DNA from: Flavisphingomonas formosensis
Lineage (GTDB): Bacteria > Pseudomonadota > Alphaproteobacteria > Sphingomonadales > Sphingomonadaceae
Length of the DNA stretch: 64,000 bases
Reading direction: 5' to 3'
Assembly (NCBI RefSeq): GCF_009755815.1
Contig: NZ_WRPK01000004.1
Coordinates: 372,001 to 436,000 of the forward strand
Within the stretch, counting starts at the first letter, position 1. Each line of letters begins with the position of its first letter. Shown here in pieces: positions 38,122-46,766 of the stretch. The notes below the pieces were generated by a model, which did not search any database, was not told the DNA's origin, and worked only from the letters and a program-made list of their open reading frames with translations. The position numbers and the translations under genes are program-made.

Positions 38122-39720
38122 TTGTCCATTCGTGTGCCCGATCACGGTCTCGACGCGCAGGGCTTCACCGCCCGTGCCACGATCCATTGGAACATGACGA
38201 CCGCGCCGTTGATCGAGGCCGCCGTGACCCGGGCCGAGGGCATCCTCTCCAAGGATGGTCCTCTGGTCGTGGCCACTGGCCGCCACACCGGCCGCTCGGC
38301 CAATGACAAGTTCATCGTCCGCGACGCCGAGACCGAGAACACGGTCTGGTGGGGCAAGACGAACAAGGGCATGACGCCGGAGCAGTTCGCCGCTCTCAAG
38401 GAAGATTTCCTCGCCCATCTGGGCACCAAGGACACGCTCTTCGCGCAGGACCTCTACGGCGGTTCGCAGCCCGAGCATCGGGTCAACGTGCGGGTCATCA
38501 CCGAATTCGCATGGCACAACCTGTTCATCCGCACGCTGCTGGTCCGTCCGGAAGAAGCCGCGCTGAAGGCTTTCGTTCCCGAATTCACGATCATCGATCT
38601 GCCGACCTTCCAGGCGGATCCCGAACGCCATGGCTGCCGCAGCGAGACGGTGATCGCGGTGAATTTCACCGAGAAGCTGATCCTGATCGGCGGCACCCGC
38701 TACGCCGGCGAGATGAAGAAGTCCGTGTTCGGCATTCTCAACTACAAGCTGCCGGTCGATGGCATCATGCCGATGCACTGCTCGGCAAACATCGGTCCGA
38801 ACGGCGACACGGCAGTGTTCTTCGGCCTGTCCGGCACCGGCAAGACGACGCTCTCCGCCGATGCCAGCCGTACCCTGATCGGCGATGACGAGCATGGCTG
38901 GTCCGATACGGCGGTCTTCAACTTCGAGGGTGGCTGCTACGCCAAGATGATCCGCCTCTCGCCCGAGGCGGAACCGGAGATCTACGCGACCACCAAGCGC
39001 TTCGGCACGGTACTCGAGAATGTGGTGATCGATCCGCAGACCCGCGAGATCGATCTCGACGACGACAGCCTCGCCGAGAACAGCCGCGGTTCCTATCCGA
39101 TCGACTTCATCCCGAACGCGTCGGAGAAGAATCTCGGCCCGGTTCCGAAGAACATCATCTTCCTGACCGCGGATGCCTATGGCGTGCTGCCGCCGATCGC
39201 GAAGCTGACCCCGGACCAGGCGATGTATCACTTCCTCTCGGGCTATACGGCGCGTGTCGCCGGCACCGAGATCGGCGTGACCGAACCTTCGGCAACCTTC
39301 TCGACCTGCTTCGGCGCCCCCTTCATGCCGCGCCACCCCACCGTCTACGGCAACCTGCTCAAGGAGCGGATCGCCAAGGGCGGTGTCGATTGCTGGCTGG
39401 TCAACACCGGCTGGACCGGCGGCAGCTACGGCGTTGGCTCGCGCATGCCGATCAAGGCAACCCGCGCGCTGCTCAACGCGGCGCTCGACGGCAGCCTGAA
39501 CGATGCGGAGTTCAGGGTCGATCTGAACTTCGGCTTCAAGGTGCCGGTGGCGGTGCCCGGCGTCGACACCAAGATCCTCGATCCGCGCGGCACCTGGCCG
39601 GACGCCGAAGCCTATGACGCCACGGCGCGCAAGCTCGTGCAGCAGTTCATCGACAACTTCTCGCAGTTCGAAGAGCATGTCGATGCGGGCGTTCTGGAGG
39701 CTGCGCCGAAGGCCGCCTGA
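38122..39720 (+). CDS. pckA: Phosphoenolpyruvate carboxykinase (ATP)
   Basis: 532-aa gluconeogenic enzyme converting oxaloacetate and ATP to PEP, CO2 and ADP. Active-site stretches: [33 protein letters not shown], the kinase-1 P-loop [31 protein letters not shown], and [15 protein letters not shown]. The start is TTG 38122, supported by GGAGA spaced 6 nt; the next in-frame ATG lies 24 codons in, inside conserved sequence. A strong terminator follows. Next to chvI-chvG, in keeping with control of carbon flow. Confidence 0.97.
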   Translation: MSIRVPDHGLDAQGFTARATIHWNMTTAPLIEAAVTRAEGILSKDGPLVVATGRHTGRSANDKFIVRDAETENTVWWGKTNKGMTPEQFAALKEDFLAHLGTKDTLFAQDLYGGSQPEHRVNVRVITEFAWHNLFIRTLLVRPEEAALKAFVPEFTIIDLPTFQADPERHGCRSETVIAVNFTEKLILIGGTRYAGEMKKSVFGILNYKLPVDGIMPMHCSANIGPNGDTAVFFGLSGTGKTTLSADASRTLIGDDEHGWSDTAVFNFEGGCYAKMIRLSPEAEPEIYATTKRFGTVLENVVIDPQTREIDLDDDSLAENSRGSYPIDFIPNASEKNLGPVPKNIIFLTADAYGVLPPIAKLTPDQAMYHFLSGYTARVAGTEIGVTEPSATFSTCFGAPFMPRHPTVYGNLLKERIAKGGVDCWLVNTGWTGGSYGVGSRMPIKATRALLNAALDGSLNDAEFRVDLNFGFKVPVAVPGVDTKILDPRGTWPDAEAYDATARKLVQQFIDNFSQFEEHVDAGVLEAAPKAA

Positions 39721-39738
39721 ACTCCATTATTGCCTTAT

Positions 39739-39780
39739 GGAAAGCGCGTCGGCCCAGTGGCCGGCGCGCTTTCCTTTTTG
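39739..39780 (+). terminator. Intrinsic terminator of pckA
   Basis: GGAAAGCGCGTCGGCC (39739-39754), loop CAGT, GGCCGGCGCGCTTTCC (39759-39774), then TTTTT. A 16-bp stem with one G-U wobble, 18 bp past the stop: the clearest rho-independent terminator in the window. Confidence 0.95.
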
Positions 39781-39868
39781 CGGCGGCTGAGAGCGTGCAC
39801 CTGCATCGCTGCCAGCCGGCGTTCGGCTGATCCGGCACCGCCCTGCAGGCGGCGCCAGGACTGGCGGA

Positions 39869-40675
39869 TCAGGCGGCAAGAGCCACCCGGTAGCGCGTGG
39901 CGACCTCGCGGCGCGAGAGATTGGGAGCCATGGCGAGGCGTGCCTCGGTGAGGCGCGTCCATTGACCTTCGTCGGCGAGTGGCGGAATGGTCACGGTCTC
40001 CCCCTTGTCGAGGCCGGCAAGGGCCGCATCGACCAGGTCGCCGACCTCCATCACGATCTCGGGCGGGAAAGAGTTCACGTCCTTGCCCGAGCGTTCCCAG
40101 ATTTCCGTGCGAGTCGCGCCGGGCAACACGACCTGCACGCGCACCCCCTTGCCTTCGAGCTGCGCGGCGAGCGACTGCGACAAGTTCAGGATATGGGCCT
40201 TGGAGCCGCTATAGACCCCTTCGAACATCTCGGGGGCGAGCGCGAGCACCGATGCCATGTTGATGATCGTGCCCCGGCCGCGCGCGACGAACGCCTTGCC
40301 CGCGGCGGATGCGAGCAGCGTCGGCGCGGTGATGTTGAGCGCGATCAGCCGTTCGATCGCCGCCGGCTCGTTTTCGAGCAGGCCGCCGTTCAGCGACATG
40401 CCCGCATTGTTGACGAGCAGGCTGATCGCCTCGTCAGCTGCGAAACGCGCGGCAATTCGGGCGACATCCTCCCGGTCGGTCAGATCCGCTGGAACCACCT
40501 CCACCGTGCGTCCGGTCTCGCCACGCAACCGCTCTGCCAGCGCTTCCATGCGCGCGCCGTCGCGGGCGACGAGGATGAGATCATAGCCGCGATGGGCCAG
40601 CCGATCGGCGTAGACGGCGCCGATCCCCGTGGAGGCGCCGGTAATCAGGGCAGTGCCCGAAATGATGGTGGACAT
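39869..40675 (-). CDS. SDR-family NAD(P)-dependent oxidoreductase
   Basis: 268-aa classical short-chain dehydrogenase. Nucleotide-binding TGASTGIG (12-19), NNAGMSLNGG, the catalytic Ser in IINMASVLAL and YSGSK (Tyr/Lys) are all present. Substrate unknown; members of this subgroup are often annotated as DltE- or YqjQ-like. Start ATG 40673-40675 with GGAAGGAG about 8 nt upstream. Divergent from an HxlR-type regulator whose operator lies between them. Confidence 0.9.
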   Translation of the reverse strand: MSTIISGTALITGASTGIGAVYADRLAHRGYDLILVARDGARMEALAERLRGETGRTVEVVPADLTDREDVARIAARFAADEAISLLVNNAGMSLNGGLLENEPAAIERLIALNITAPTLLASAAGKAFVARGRGTIINMASVLALAPEMFEGVYSGSKAHILNLSQSLAAQLEGKGVRVQVVLPGATRTEIWERSGKDVNSFPPEIVMEVGDLVDAALAGLDKGETVTIPPLADEGQWTRLTEARLAMAPNLSRREVATRYRVALAA

Positions 40676-40713
40676 GATGGAATCTCCTTCCGACTCGGCT
40701 TGCTCCAAGTCAC

Positions 40714-40749
40714 TTGCATTTTGATAGTTATGAGACTATCGATATGCAA
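40714..40749. promoter_or_regulatory. 15-bp dyad operator overlapping the HxlR-type gene start
   Basis: TTGCATTTTGATAGT (40714-40728), 6-bp spacer, ACTATCGATATGCAA (40735-40749): 13 of 15 positions are symmetric, with a core GATAGT-N6-ACTATC. It lies between two divergent genes and its right arm ends on the first base of the regulator start codon. Likely the binding site of the adjacent HxlR-type protein, repressing itself and the SDR gene. Confidence 0.75.
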
Positions 40750-41210
40750 TGGACGCTGAAAAATTTTCCGGGGGCTACTGCCCGGTGGCACGGGGCCTCG
40801 CTCGGGTGGGCGATGCATGGAGTATGCTGATCCTGCGGGATGCAAGCTATGGGCTCGCGCGCTTCGATCAGTTCCGGGTCAGCCTAGGCATCGCGCCGAA
40901 CATCCTCACGCGCCGCCTCAAGGCGTTGACCGACGATGGACTGCTGGAAAAACGGCGTTATTCCGAGCGTCCGCCGCGCGACGAATATGTGCTGACCGCG
41001 GCGGGCCGCGATTTCCTGCCGATCCTCTACGCGATCGGGGCCTGGGGCGCGCGGCATCACGGCGGTGGTCCCTTGACCCGGGCAACGGATGCCGAGACCG
41101 GTCGCGTCATCGATCCGGTGGTAATCGACCGCAACAGCGGTGCGCCGATCGGGAGCCGGCCGCTCCGGCTCACGGTGCCGGGCCGCGAGGACGAATTGCT
41201 GGTGGAGTGA
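40749..41210 (+). CDS. HxlR-family transcriptional regulator
   Basis: 153 aa. A winged-helix HxlR domain occupies about residues 9-105: YCPVARGLARVGDAWSMLIL, then FDQFRVSLGIAPNILTRRLKALTDDGLLEKR, with the usual conserved Cys11 near the N-terminus that is redox-sensitive in some relatives. A 45-residue C-terminal extension is unassigned. The start cannot be moved far because CPV is at the conserved N-terminus, yet no ribosome site precedes ATG 40749, so the message may be leaderless. Divergent from the SDR gene. Confidence 0.88.
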   Translation: MDAEKFSGGYCPVARGLARVGDAWSMLILRDASYGLARFDQFRVSLGIAPNILTRRLKALTDDGLLEKRRYSERPPRDEYVLTAAGRDFLPILYAIGAWGARHHGGGPLTRATDAETGRVIDPVVIDRNSGAPIGSRPLRLTVPGREDELLVE

Positions 41211-41309
41211 AGGCTTGAGGTGACGGCGTATGCCGGCCGGGGAGGGGGCAATTGTAACTCGCTGGCTGGAAACCGCTGCGCTAAGCAGACATCGGAAGGG
41301 GGAAGATCT

Positions 41310-42899
41310 TTGAGAATCAGCCGCTTCACCACTCTCGTCCTGTGCGCCCTGATTGCCGTGGTCGCCTGCGCGCTGCTTTCCCGGCACCATTGGCTGCTGG
41401 TCCCCGCGATCGTGGCGGTCCTGCTGACACTGGTTGGCCTGCGCGACCTCTGGCAGCCTCTTCATTCGATCCAGCGCAACTATCCGATCATCGGCCATAT
41501 CCGCTGGTTCGCCGAACTCGTTCGGCCGGAGCTGCGCCAATATCTGATCGAGGCAGACGAAGAGGCGGCGCCTTTCTCGCGCGCGCAGCGCTCGCTCGTC
41601 TATCAGCGGGCGAAAGGCCTGGCTGGCGAACATCCGTTCGGAACCCTCCTCGACGTCTATCGGCGCGGCTATGAATTCATCGGCCACTCGACCTGCCCGG
41701 TGCCGGCCGCCGACCCCGAGACGTTCCGAATTAAGATCGGCGGGGAGCAATGCTCCAAGCCCTATTCGGCTTCGGTGTTCAACATTTCGGCGATGAGCTT
41801 CGGCTCGCTTTCGGCCAATGCGATCCGCGCGCTCAACAAGGGCGCGAAGCTCGGCAATTTCAGCCACGATACCGGCGAGGGCAGCATCAGCCCTTATCAT
41901 CGCGAGCATGGCGGGGACATCGTCTGGGAGGTGGCGAGCGGCTATTTCGGCTGCCGCGATGCAGAAGGGCGGTTCGATCCGGACAAATTCCGTATCCAGG
42001 CGGCGGCCGAGCAGGTGCGGATGATCGAGATCAAGTTGAGCCAGGGTGCGAAGCCCGGCCATGGCGGCATCCTTCCGGCCGCGAAAGTGACGCAGGAGAT
42101 CGCCGAGACGCGTGGCGTGCCGATGGGGCAGGACTGCATCTCGCCGCCACGCCACAGCGCCTTTTCGACGCCGCTGGAACTGATGGCTTTCATCACCCAG
42201 CTGCGTACGCTTTCAGGAGGCAAGCCGGTCGGCTTCAAGCTGTGCATCGGCCACCCCTGGGAGTTCATGGCGATCGTCAAGGCGATGCTGGCCAGCGGCG
42301 TCTATCCGGATTTCATCGTGGTCGACGGTGCCGAGGGGGGCACGGGCGCCGCGCCGGTTGAGTTCAGCGACCATATCGGCGTGCCGATGCGCGAAGGCCT
42401 CCTGTTCGTGCACAATGTGCTGACCGGTGCGGGCATTCGCGATCGCATCCGCCTCGGCGCGGCCGGCCGTATCGTCAGCGCCTTCGATATCGCCAGCGTG
42501 CTGGCGATCGGCGCCGACTGGGCCAATGCGGCGCGAGGCTTCATGTTCGCGCTCGGCTGCGTCCAGTCCCTTTCGTGCAACACCAATCGTTGCCCGACTG
42601 GGGTCGCGACGCAGGATGCGGTGCGCCAGCGGGCGATCGACGTTCCCGACAAGGCGGAGCGGGTGCGCCTTTTCCATGCCAACACGCTGCGTGCCCTGTC
42701 CGACATGCTGGCCGCCGCCGGCATCGCCCACCCGTCCGACGTGGGGCCGCACCATCTGGTGCGCCGCGTCAGCGCGACGGAGGTGAAGCAGTTCTCCCAG
42801 CTCCACACCTTCCTCGAGCCGGGCGTGCTGCTGGACGGCCGGTGCGAGGATGGCTTCTACAACCGCAATTGGGAACTGGCACGGGCCGAGGCCTTCTAG
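41310..42899 (+). CDS. Membrane-anchored FMN-binding glutamate-synthase-like protein
   Basis: About 529 aa. Two TM helices (FTTLVLCALIAVVACALLS and LLVPAIVAVLLTLVGL, residues about 6-45) precede a GltS FMN-domain: SAMSFGSLSANAIRALNKGA, KPGHGGILPAAKV, DGAEGGTGAAP and the cluster-type CVQSLSCNTNRCPTGVAT. The amidotransferase and other GltB domains are absent, so it is not a complete glutamate synthase; reaction unknown. I start at TTG 41310 after GGAAGGGGGAAG; a GTG 30 codons upstream is in frame but unsupported. Confidence 0.88.
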   Translation: MRISRFTTLVLCALIAVVACALLSRHHWLLVPAIVAVLLTLVGLRDLWQPLHSIQRNYPIIGHIRWFAELVRPELRQYLIEADEEAAPFSRAQRSLVYQRAKGLAGEHPFGTLLDVYRRGYEFIGHSTCPVPAADPETFRIKIGGEQCSKPYSASVFNISAMSFGSLSANAIRALNKGAKLGNFSHDTGEGSISPYHREHGGDIVWEVASGYFGCRDAEGRFDPDKFRIQAAAEQVRMIEIKLSQGAKPGHGGILPAAKVTQEIAETRGVPMGQDCISPPRHSAFSTPLELMAFITQLRTLSGGKPVGFKLCIGHPWEFMAIVKAMLASGVYPDFIVVDGAEGGTGAAPVEFSDHIGVPMREGLLFVHNVLTGAGIRDRIRLGAAGRIVSAFDIASVLAIGADWANAARGFMFALGCVQSLSCNTNRCPTGVATQDAVRQRAIDVPDKAERVRLFHANTLRALSDMLAAAGIAHPSDVGPHHLVRRVSATEVKQFSQLHTFLEPGVLLDGRCEDGFYNRNWELARAEAF

Positions 42900-42948
42900 G
42901 CCCTGGCCGTTCAAATCCTTGAGCCTTGCTCCCCCTGCCGGAAGAACC

Positions 42949-43944
42949 CTAACGCACCAGCCAGTAGAAGAAGGCGCCGAACAGCGCGGCCGCGGGCAAG
43001 GTGACCACCCAGGCGACGACGATGCTGCTCGCGACGTTCCAGCGCACCGCGGACATGCGGCGCGCGGCACCGACCCCGACGATCGAACCGGTGATGGTGT
43101 GCGTGGTCGACACCGGGACGCCGAGCCATGTCGCGCCAAACAGGGTCAGCGCGCCCGCGGTCTCGGCGCAGAAGCCCTGGGACGGCGTGAGGCGGGTGAT
43201 CTTCGAACCCATGGTGTGGACGATCCGCCAGCCGCCGAACAGCGTGCCGAGTCCCATCGCCGTCTGACAGGAGAGCACCACCCAGATCGGCACGTGGAAA
43301 CCTCCGCTCATATGGCCCTGCGAATAGAGCAGCACCGCGATGATGCCCATCGTCTTCTGCGCGTCGTTGCCGCCATGGCCGAGGGAATAGAGCGAGGCGG
43401 AAACCAGCTGGAGCTTGCGGAACACCCGGTCCGCGCCGAGCGGGGTGAATTTCAGGAAGGTCCATGAAACGATCAGGACGAGGACCAGCGCGAGGATCAG
43501 GCCGACCGTGGGAGAAAGCACGATCGCGGCGGCTGTCTTGCCCACGCCGCCCCATTCGATCGCCGAGACGCCCGCCTTGGTGATGCCGGCACCGAGCAGA
43601 CCGCCGATCAAGGCGTGGCTGCTGCTCGATGGAATGCCGAGAATCCAGGTCGCGAGATTCCAGACGATAGCGCCCATCAGTGCGCCGAAGATCACCGAGG
43701 CATCGACGATGTGCACGTCGACGATGCCCTTGCCGACCGTCTCGGCGACATGCAGGCCGAAGAAGAGGAAGGCGATGAAGTTGAAGAAGGCCGCCCAGGC
43801 GACCGCATATTGCGGACGCAGCACCCGCGTCGAGACGACGGTGGCGATCGAGTTGGCGGCGTCGTGCAGGCCGTTCAGGAAGTCGAAGGCCAGGGCAACG
43901 CCGATCAGGCCGACGAGCAGCGGCAGGCTCAGAATCTCGTGCAT
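42949..43944 (-). CDS. pit: Inorganic phosphate transporter, Pit family
   Basis: 331-aa permease with two homologous repeats: FDFLNGLHDAANSIATVVST near the N-terminus and GGNDAQKTMGII plus TTHTITGSIVGVGAARR in the second half, as in PiT/PitA transporters. About ten TM helices. Moves phosphate, likely as a metal-phosphate complex, with protons. The DUF47 partner is encoded 3 bp upstream, fused to a Nudix domain; DUF47 proteins normally regulate such transporters. Confidence 0.95.
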   Translation of the reverse strand: MHEILSLPLLVGLIGVALAFDFLNGLHDAANSIATVVSTRVLRPQYAVAWAAFFNFIAFLFFGLHVAETVGKGIVDVHIVDASVIFGALMGAIVWNLATWILGIPSSSSHALIGGLLGAGITKAGVSAIEWGGVGKTAAAIVLSPTVGLILALVLVLIVSWTFLKFTPLGADRVFRKLQLVSASLYSLGHGGNDAQKTMGIIAVLLYSQGHMSGGFHVPIWVVLSCQTAMGLGTLFGGWRIVHTMGSKITRLTPSQGFCAETAGALTLFGATWLGVPVSTTHTITGSIVGVGAARRMSAVRWNVASSIVVAWVVTLPAAALFGAFFYWLVR

Positions 43945-43947
43945 GGG

Positions 43948-45087
43948 TCAGGCGTGATCGATGACGAGACCCTGGATCTCGTTCGCTACATCCTCGAACC
44001 GGTCGACCACCTTCTCCAGATCGCCATAGATTTCGCGTCCGACGATGAAGGCGAGAGGCTGCTGTTCCGCCTTGCCGTGGAACAGCGCCTTCAGCCCGGA
44101 ATCGTGAATCTCGTCGGCGTGGCCCTCGATCTTCACCAGCCGTTCGGTGAGATCGTGCAGCCGTGCGCTGTTGTTGCCCAGCGCGCGCAGCAGCGGAATC
44201 GCCTCCGCGGTGATGCGCGCGGCCTCGACGATGATGCCGCTCATGTCGCGCATGCACTGGTCGAATTCGGTGACCTCGTACAGCTCGATCGCCTTGGCGG
44301 TGCTGTTCATCTGATCGATCGCATCGTCCATCACGCCGATCAGGCCGGTGATGGCGCTGCGGTCGAACGGCGTGATCAGGATGCGACGAACGTCCTGCAG
44401 CACCTCGCGGGTGATCGAATCGGCCTCATGCTCGGCATCCCGGATGGTGCGGCTGTGCCCCTCGACATCGTCGCCCTGCAGCAGCCGGGCGAGCGCGTCC
44501 GCACCCGTCACCAGCGTCGCGGCATGCGCCTCGAACAACTCGAAGAATCGGCCCTGCTGCGGCATCAGCCGCTGGAACCACTTCAGCATCGGTATCTTCT
44601 CGCCCCCTTTTTCCCGAGCCCAGGCGACCGCCCTTTGGGTCAGCCCCGTCTTCGTCGGCTCGCGAAAGGACCTGATGATCATCTTGAGCTCGGATTCCTG
44701 CACGGCGTTAGCCGCTTCGGGCAGACTAAACCAGCGTGTGTCGCGCTGGCCGTGCTCGGGCCATTGGTCGAACTGGGAGACCACGGCGAGCGGGAAGACG
44801 CGGACGTTCGCTTCCTCGACCTTCCCGTTCTTGCGCCGCTTGTCATAGCGATACTGACCGATCGGACTCGGACAGGGGATGCCGGAAATGCCCGCTTCCT
44901 CGAACGCCTCGCGCGCCGCCGCCTGATGGGCATCGAGCCCGCGAATGAGATTGCCCTTCGGAATCACCCAGCGCCGCGTTTCCCGGGACGTGATAAGCAG
45001 CACGCTTGCCGAGCCATCGTCTTCGATACGGTAAGGGAGGGCGGCAATCTGCTTTATCTTGGGGTTCCTTTCATCAGGTCGCCCCAT
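43948..45087 (-). CDS. Nudix hydrolase - DUF47 (PhoU-like) fusion protein
   Basis: 379 aa with two domains. Residues about 10-150 form a Nudix fold of the diphosphoinositol/diadenosine polyphosphate hydrolase-like group: RWVIPKGNLIRGLDAHQAAAREAFEEAGI, where the REAFEEAGI half is canonical but the first Glu of the box is Leu51. Residues 167-379 are a full DUF47/PhoU-like domain (MLKWFQRLMPQQGRFFELFEAH), the usual partner of Pit transporters. An in-frame ATG at 44589, with GAGAAG six bases upstream, marks where a stand-alone DUF47 gene would start, so a second shorter product is possible. Fused with no break; pit follows after 3 bp. Confidence 0.85.
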   Translation of the reverse strand: MGRPDERNPKIKQIAALPYRIEDDGSASVLLITSRETRRWVIPKGNLIRGLDAHQAAAREAFEEAGISGIPCPSPIGQYRYDKRRKNGKVEEANVRVFPLAVVSQFDQWPEHGQRDTRWFSLPEAANAVQESELKMIIRSFREPTKTGLTQRAVAWAREKGGEKIPMLKWFQRLMPQQGRFFELFEAHAATLVTGADALARLLQGDDVEGHSRTIRDAEHEADSITREVLQDVRRILITPFDRSAITGLIGVMDDAIDQMNSTAKAIELYEVTEFDQCMRDMSGIIVEAARITAEAIPLLRALGNNSARLHDLTERLVKIEGHADEIHDSGLKALFHGKAEQQPLAFIVGREIYGDLEKVVDRFEDVANEIQGLVIDHA

Positions 45088-45247
45088 ATAGTGTTTACGC
45101 CGCGTTTTCCACCATATTACAGGTTAGTGACCCCCGGAACGCGATCCATCTGGACGCACGATCCGTCGCATTCCTCTCCAAAGCCAGCCTCCTTTGTGCC
45201 ATAGGGGTTAGGCTGCGCGCGAAAATCAAAACCCGAAGGAGGATGCA

Positions 45248-45433
45248 ATGGCGGATACGGAAGCCGAATATTGCATGCGCCGGGCCCGCGAAGAGGCCTG
45301 GCTGGCGCTGAAATCCGACAAACCCGAGGTCGCCGCGGCGCATCACGGCATGTCGGTTCAATATGCGACTCGCGCGCGTCATGCCCGGACCAGCAGCGAG
45401 CCGCTTCGGATGATCGCTACGCAGGGACGCTGA
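45248..45433 (+). CDS. Small conserved hypothetical protein
   Basis: 61 aa, mostly helical (AEYCMRRAREEAWLALKSD, then VAAAHHGMSVQYATRARHAR), no signal or TM. AAGGAGG about 6 nt before ATG 45248 supports translation. Similar short proteins with an EYCMRRAR.E motif occur in sphingomonads as far as I recall, but no function is known. Lies between the divergent Nudix-DUF47 gene and convergent astB. Confidence 0.7.
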   Translation: MADTEAEYCMRRAREEAWLALKSDKPEVAAAHHGMSVQYATRARHARTSSEPLRMIATQGR

Positions 45434-45512
45434 GGCCGACACCTGCATATACGATCCTGCGGCATTGACGATCTTTGCCGGTTGCCTTGTTACCGAGTCG
45501 CCGGCGAATGCT

Positions 45513-46766
45513 TCAAGCGAGCGCTGCGAGATCGAGTGCGGTCAGCAACTCTTCGCGGGCGGCTGCCGCCTGCTGCCAGAGGGACGGAGAGGCAAAGCCG
45601 GCGGGATCGATCGTTTCCGGCCAGTGCGCAGCAATGACGGCTTCCAGCCGGTCGAGCTTCGCATCGTCCACGAGAAAGCGCGGATCGATCGTTGCCGGAT
45701 CGGCGACGACGCGCAGACGCAGGCAGGCCGGGCCGCCGCCGTTCGCCATCGATTCACGAACGTCCACCACCTCGAGCCGCCGGATGGGGCCGTTGCCCGC
45801 CACCATATCCTGCAGCCAGTTCCAGACCGCGGGGTTGGCGCGCGCCTCGCCGGGAAGGATCAGCGCCATTTCGCCGCCGGGAAGCGTGACGAGCTGCGCG
45901 TTGAACAGGTAGCTGGCGATCGCATCGGCGAGGCTGACCCGGCTGGCCGGCACCTCGACGATCTCGGCTTCGGGCATCAGCCGCCGCAGATCGGCGTAGA
46001 AGCCCTCCTTGTCCGCAAAGGCCAGTTCGTGCGCGAACAGCACGGGCCCGTTGGCGACGGCGACGACGTCGTTGTGGAAGGCGCCGGCCGCGATCGCCTG
46101 TTCGGATTGCTGGACGAAGAGGGTGCGTTGGGCATCCAGGCCGTGGAGCCGTGCGATCGCGCGGCTGGCCTCGACATGCTGGCGGGCGGGGAAAGGACCG
46201 CCCGGCACGCCATAGACGAATATCTCGACGCCGGGCGCATCGTGCGCCGTCGCCATGCGCATGTGATTGGCGGCGCCTTCGTCTCCGAAAGGCGGCGGCA
46301 CGGGGCCGTTGACGGCGAATCGCGTGCGATCCGCGAAGGCGAGGCGCAGCTGCGCGAGCGTCTCGGGCCATTCGTGGCTGCGGTGCGGCATGGTGACGAG
46401 ATTGGCGACGGTCAGGTGGCAGCGCTTGTCCGCCGTGTCGGGTGCGGGCGACACGGTGGCGGCATTGGCAGCCCACATCGGCGAAGCCGAGAGCGCATTG
46501 GCGAGGAGTGCGGGGGCGGCGTCCTCCGGCGTCGTCGCCAGTGCGGCAAGCCACGCCCTGTCGGGGCGGCGATGCGGCAGCAGCACGCCTTGGGCGAGGC
46601 CGAGCGCGATGTTGGCGCGCATCTTGGCGATGCCCTGCAGCGCCGCCGCGCGTGGACGCGACACGCTGCCGGCATTGCGCGTGGCGGCGAGGTTGCCGAG
46701 GCTGAGCCCGGCATAATTATGGGTCGGCCCGACGATCCCGTCGAAGTTGATCTCGATCAGAGGCAT
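45513..46766 (-). CDS. astB: N-succinylarginine dihydrolase
   Basis: 417-aa pentein-fold enzyme of the arginine succinyltransferase pathway, cleaving succinylarginine to succinylornithine, ammonia and CO2. FDGIVGPTHNYAGLSLGN at the N-terminus, the catalytic HNDVVAVANGPVLFAHE and NGGGPACLRLRVV near the C-terminus are diagnostic. Its ATG overlaps the astA stop by one base (TGATG). astC, astD and astE are not present in the window. Confidence 0.96.
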   Translation of the reverse strand: MPLIEINFDGIVGPTHNYAGLSLGNLAATRNAGSVSRPRAAALQGIAKMRANIALGLAQGVLLPHRRPDRAWLAALATTPEDAAPALLANALSASPMWAANAATVSPAPDTADKRCHLTVANLVTMPHRSHEWPETLAQLRLAFADRTRFAVNGPVPPPFGDEGAANHMRMATAHDAPGVEIFVYGVPGGPFPARQHVEASRAIARLHGLDAQRTLFVQQSEQAIAAGAFHNDVVAVANGPVLFAHELAFADKEGFYADLRRLMPEAEIVEVPASRVSLADAIASYLFNAQLVTLPGGEMALILPGEARANPAVWNWLQDMVAGNGPIRRLEVVDVRESMANGGGPACLRLRVVADPATIDPRFLVDDAKLDRLEAVIAAHWPETIDPAGFASPSLWQQAAAAREELLTALDLAALA

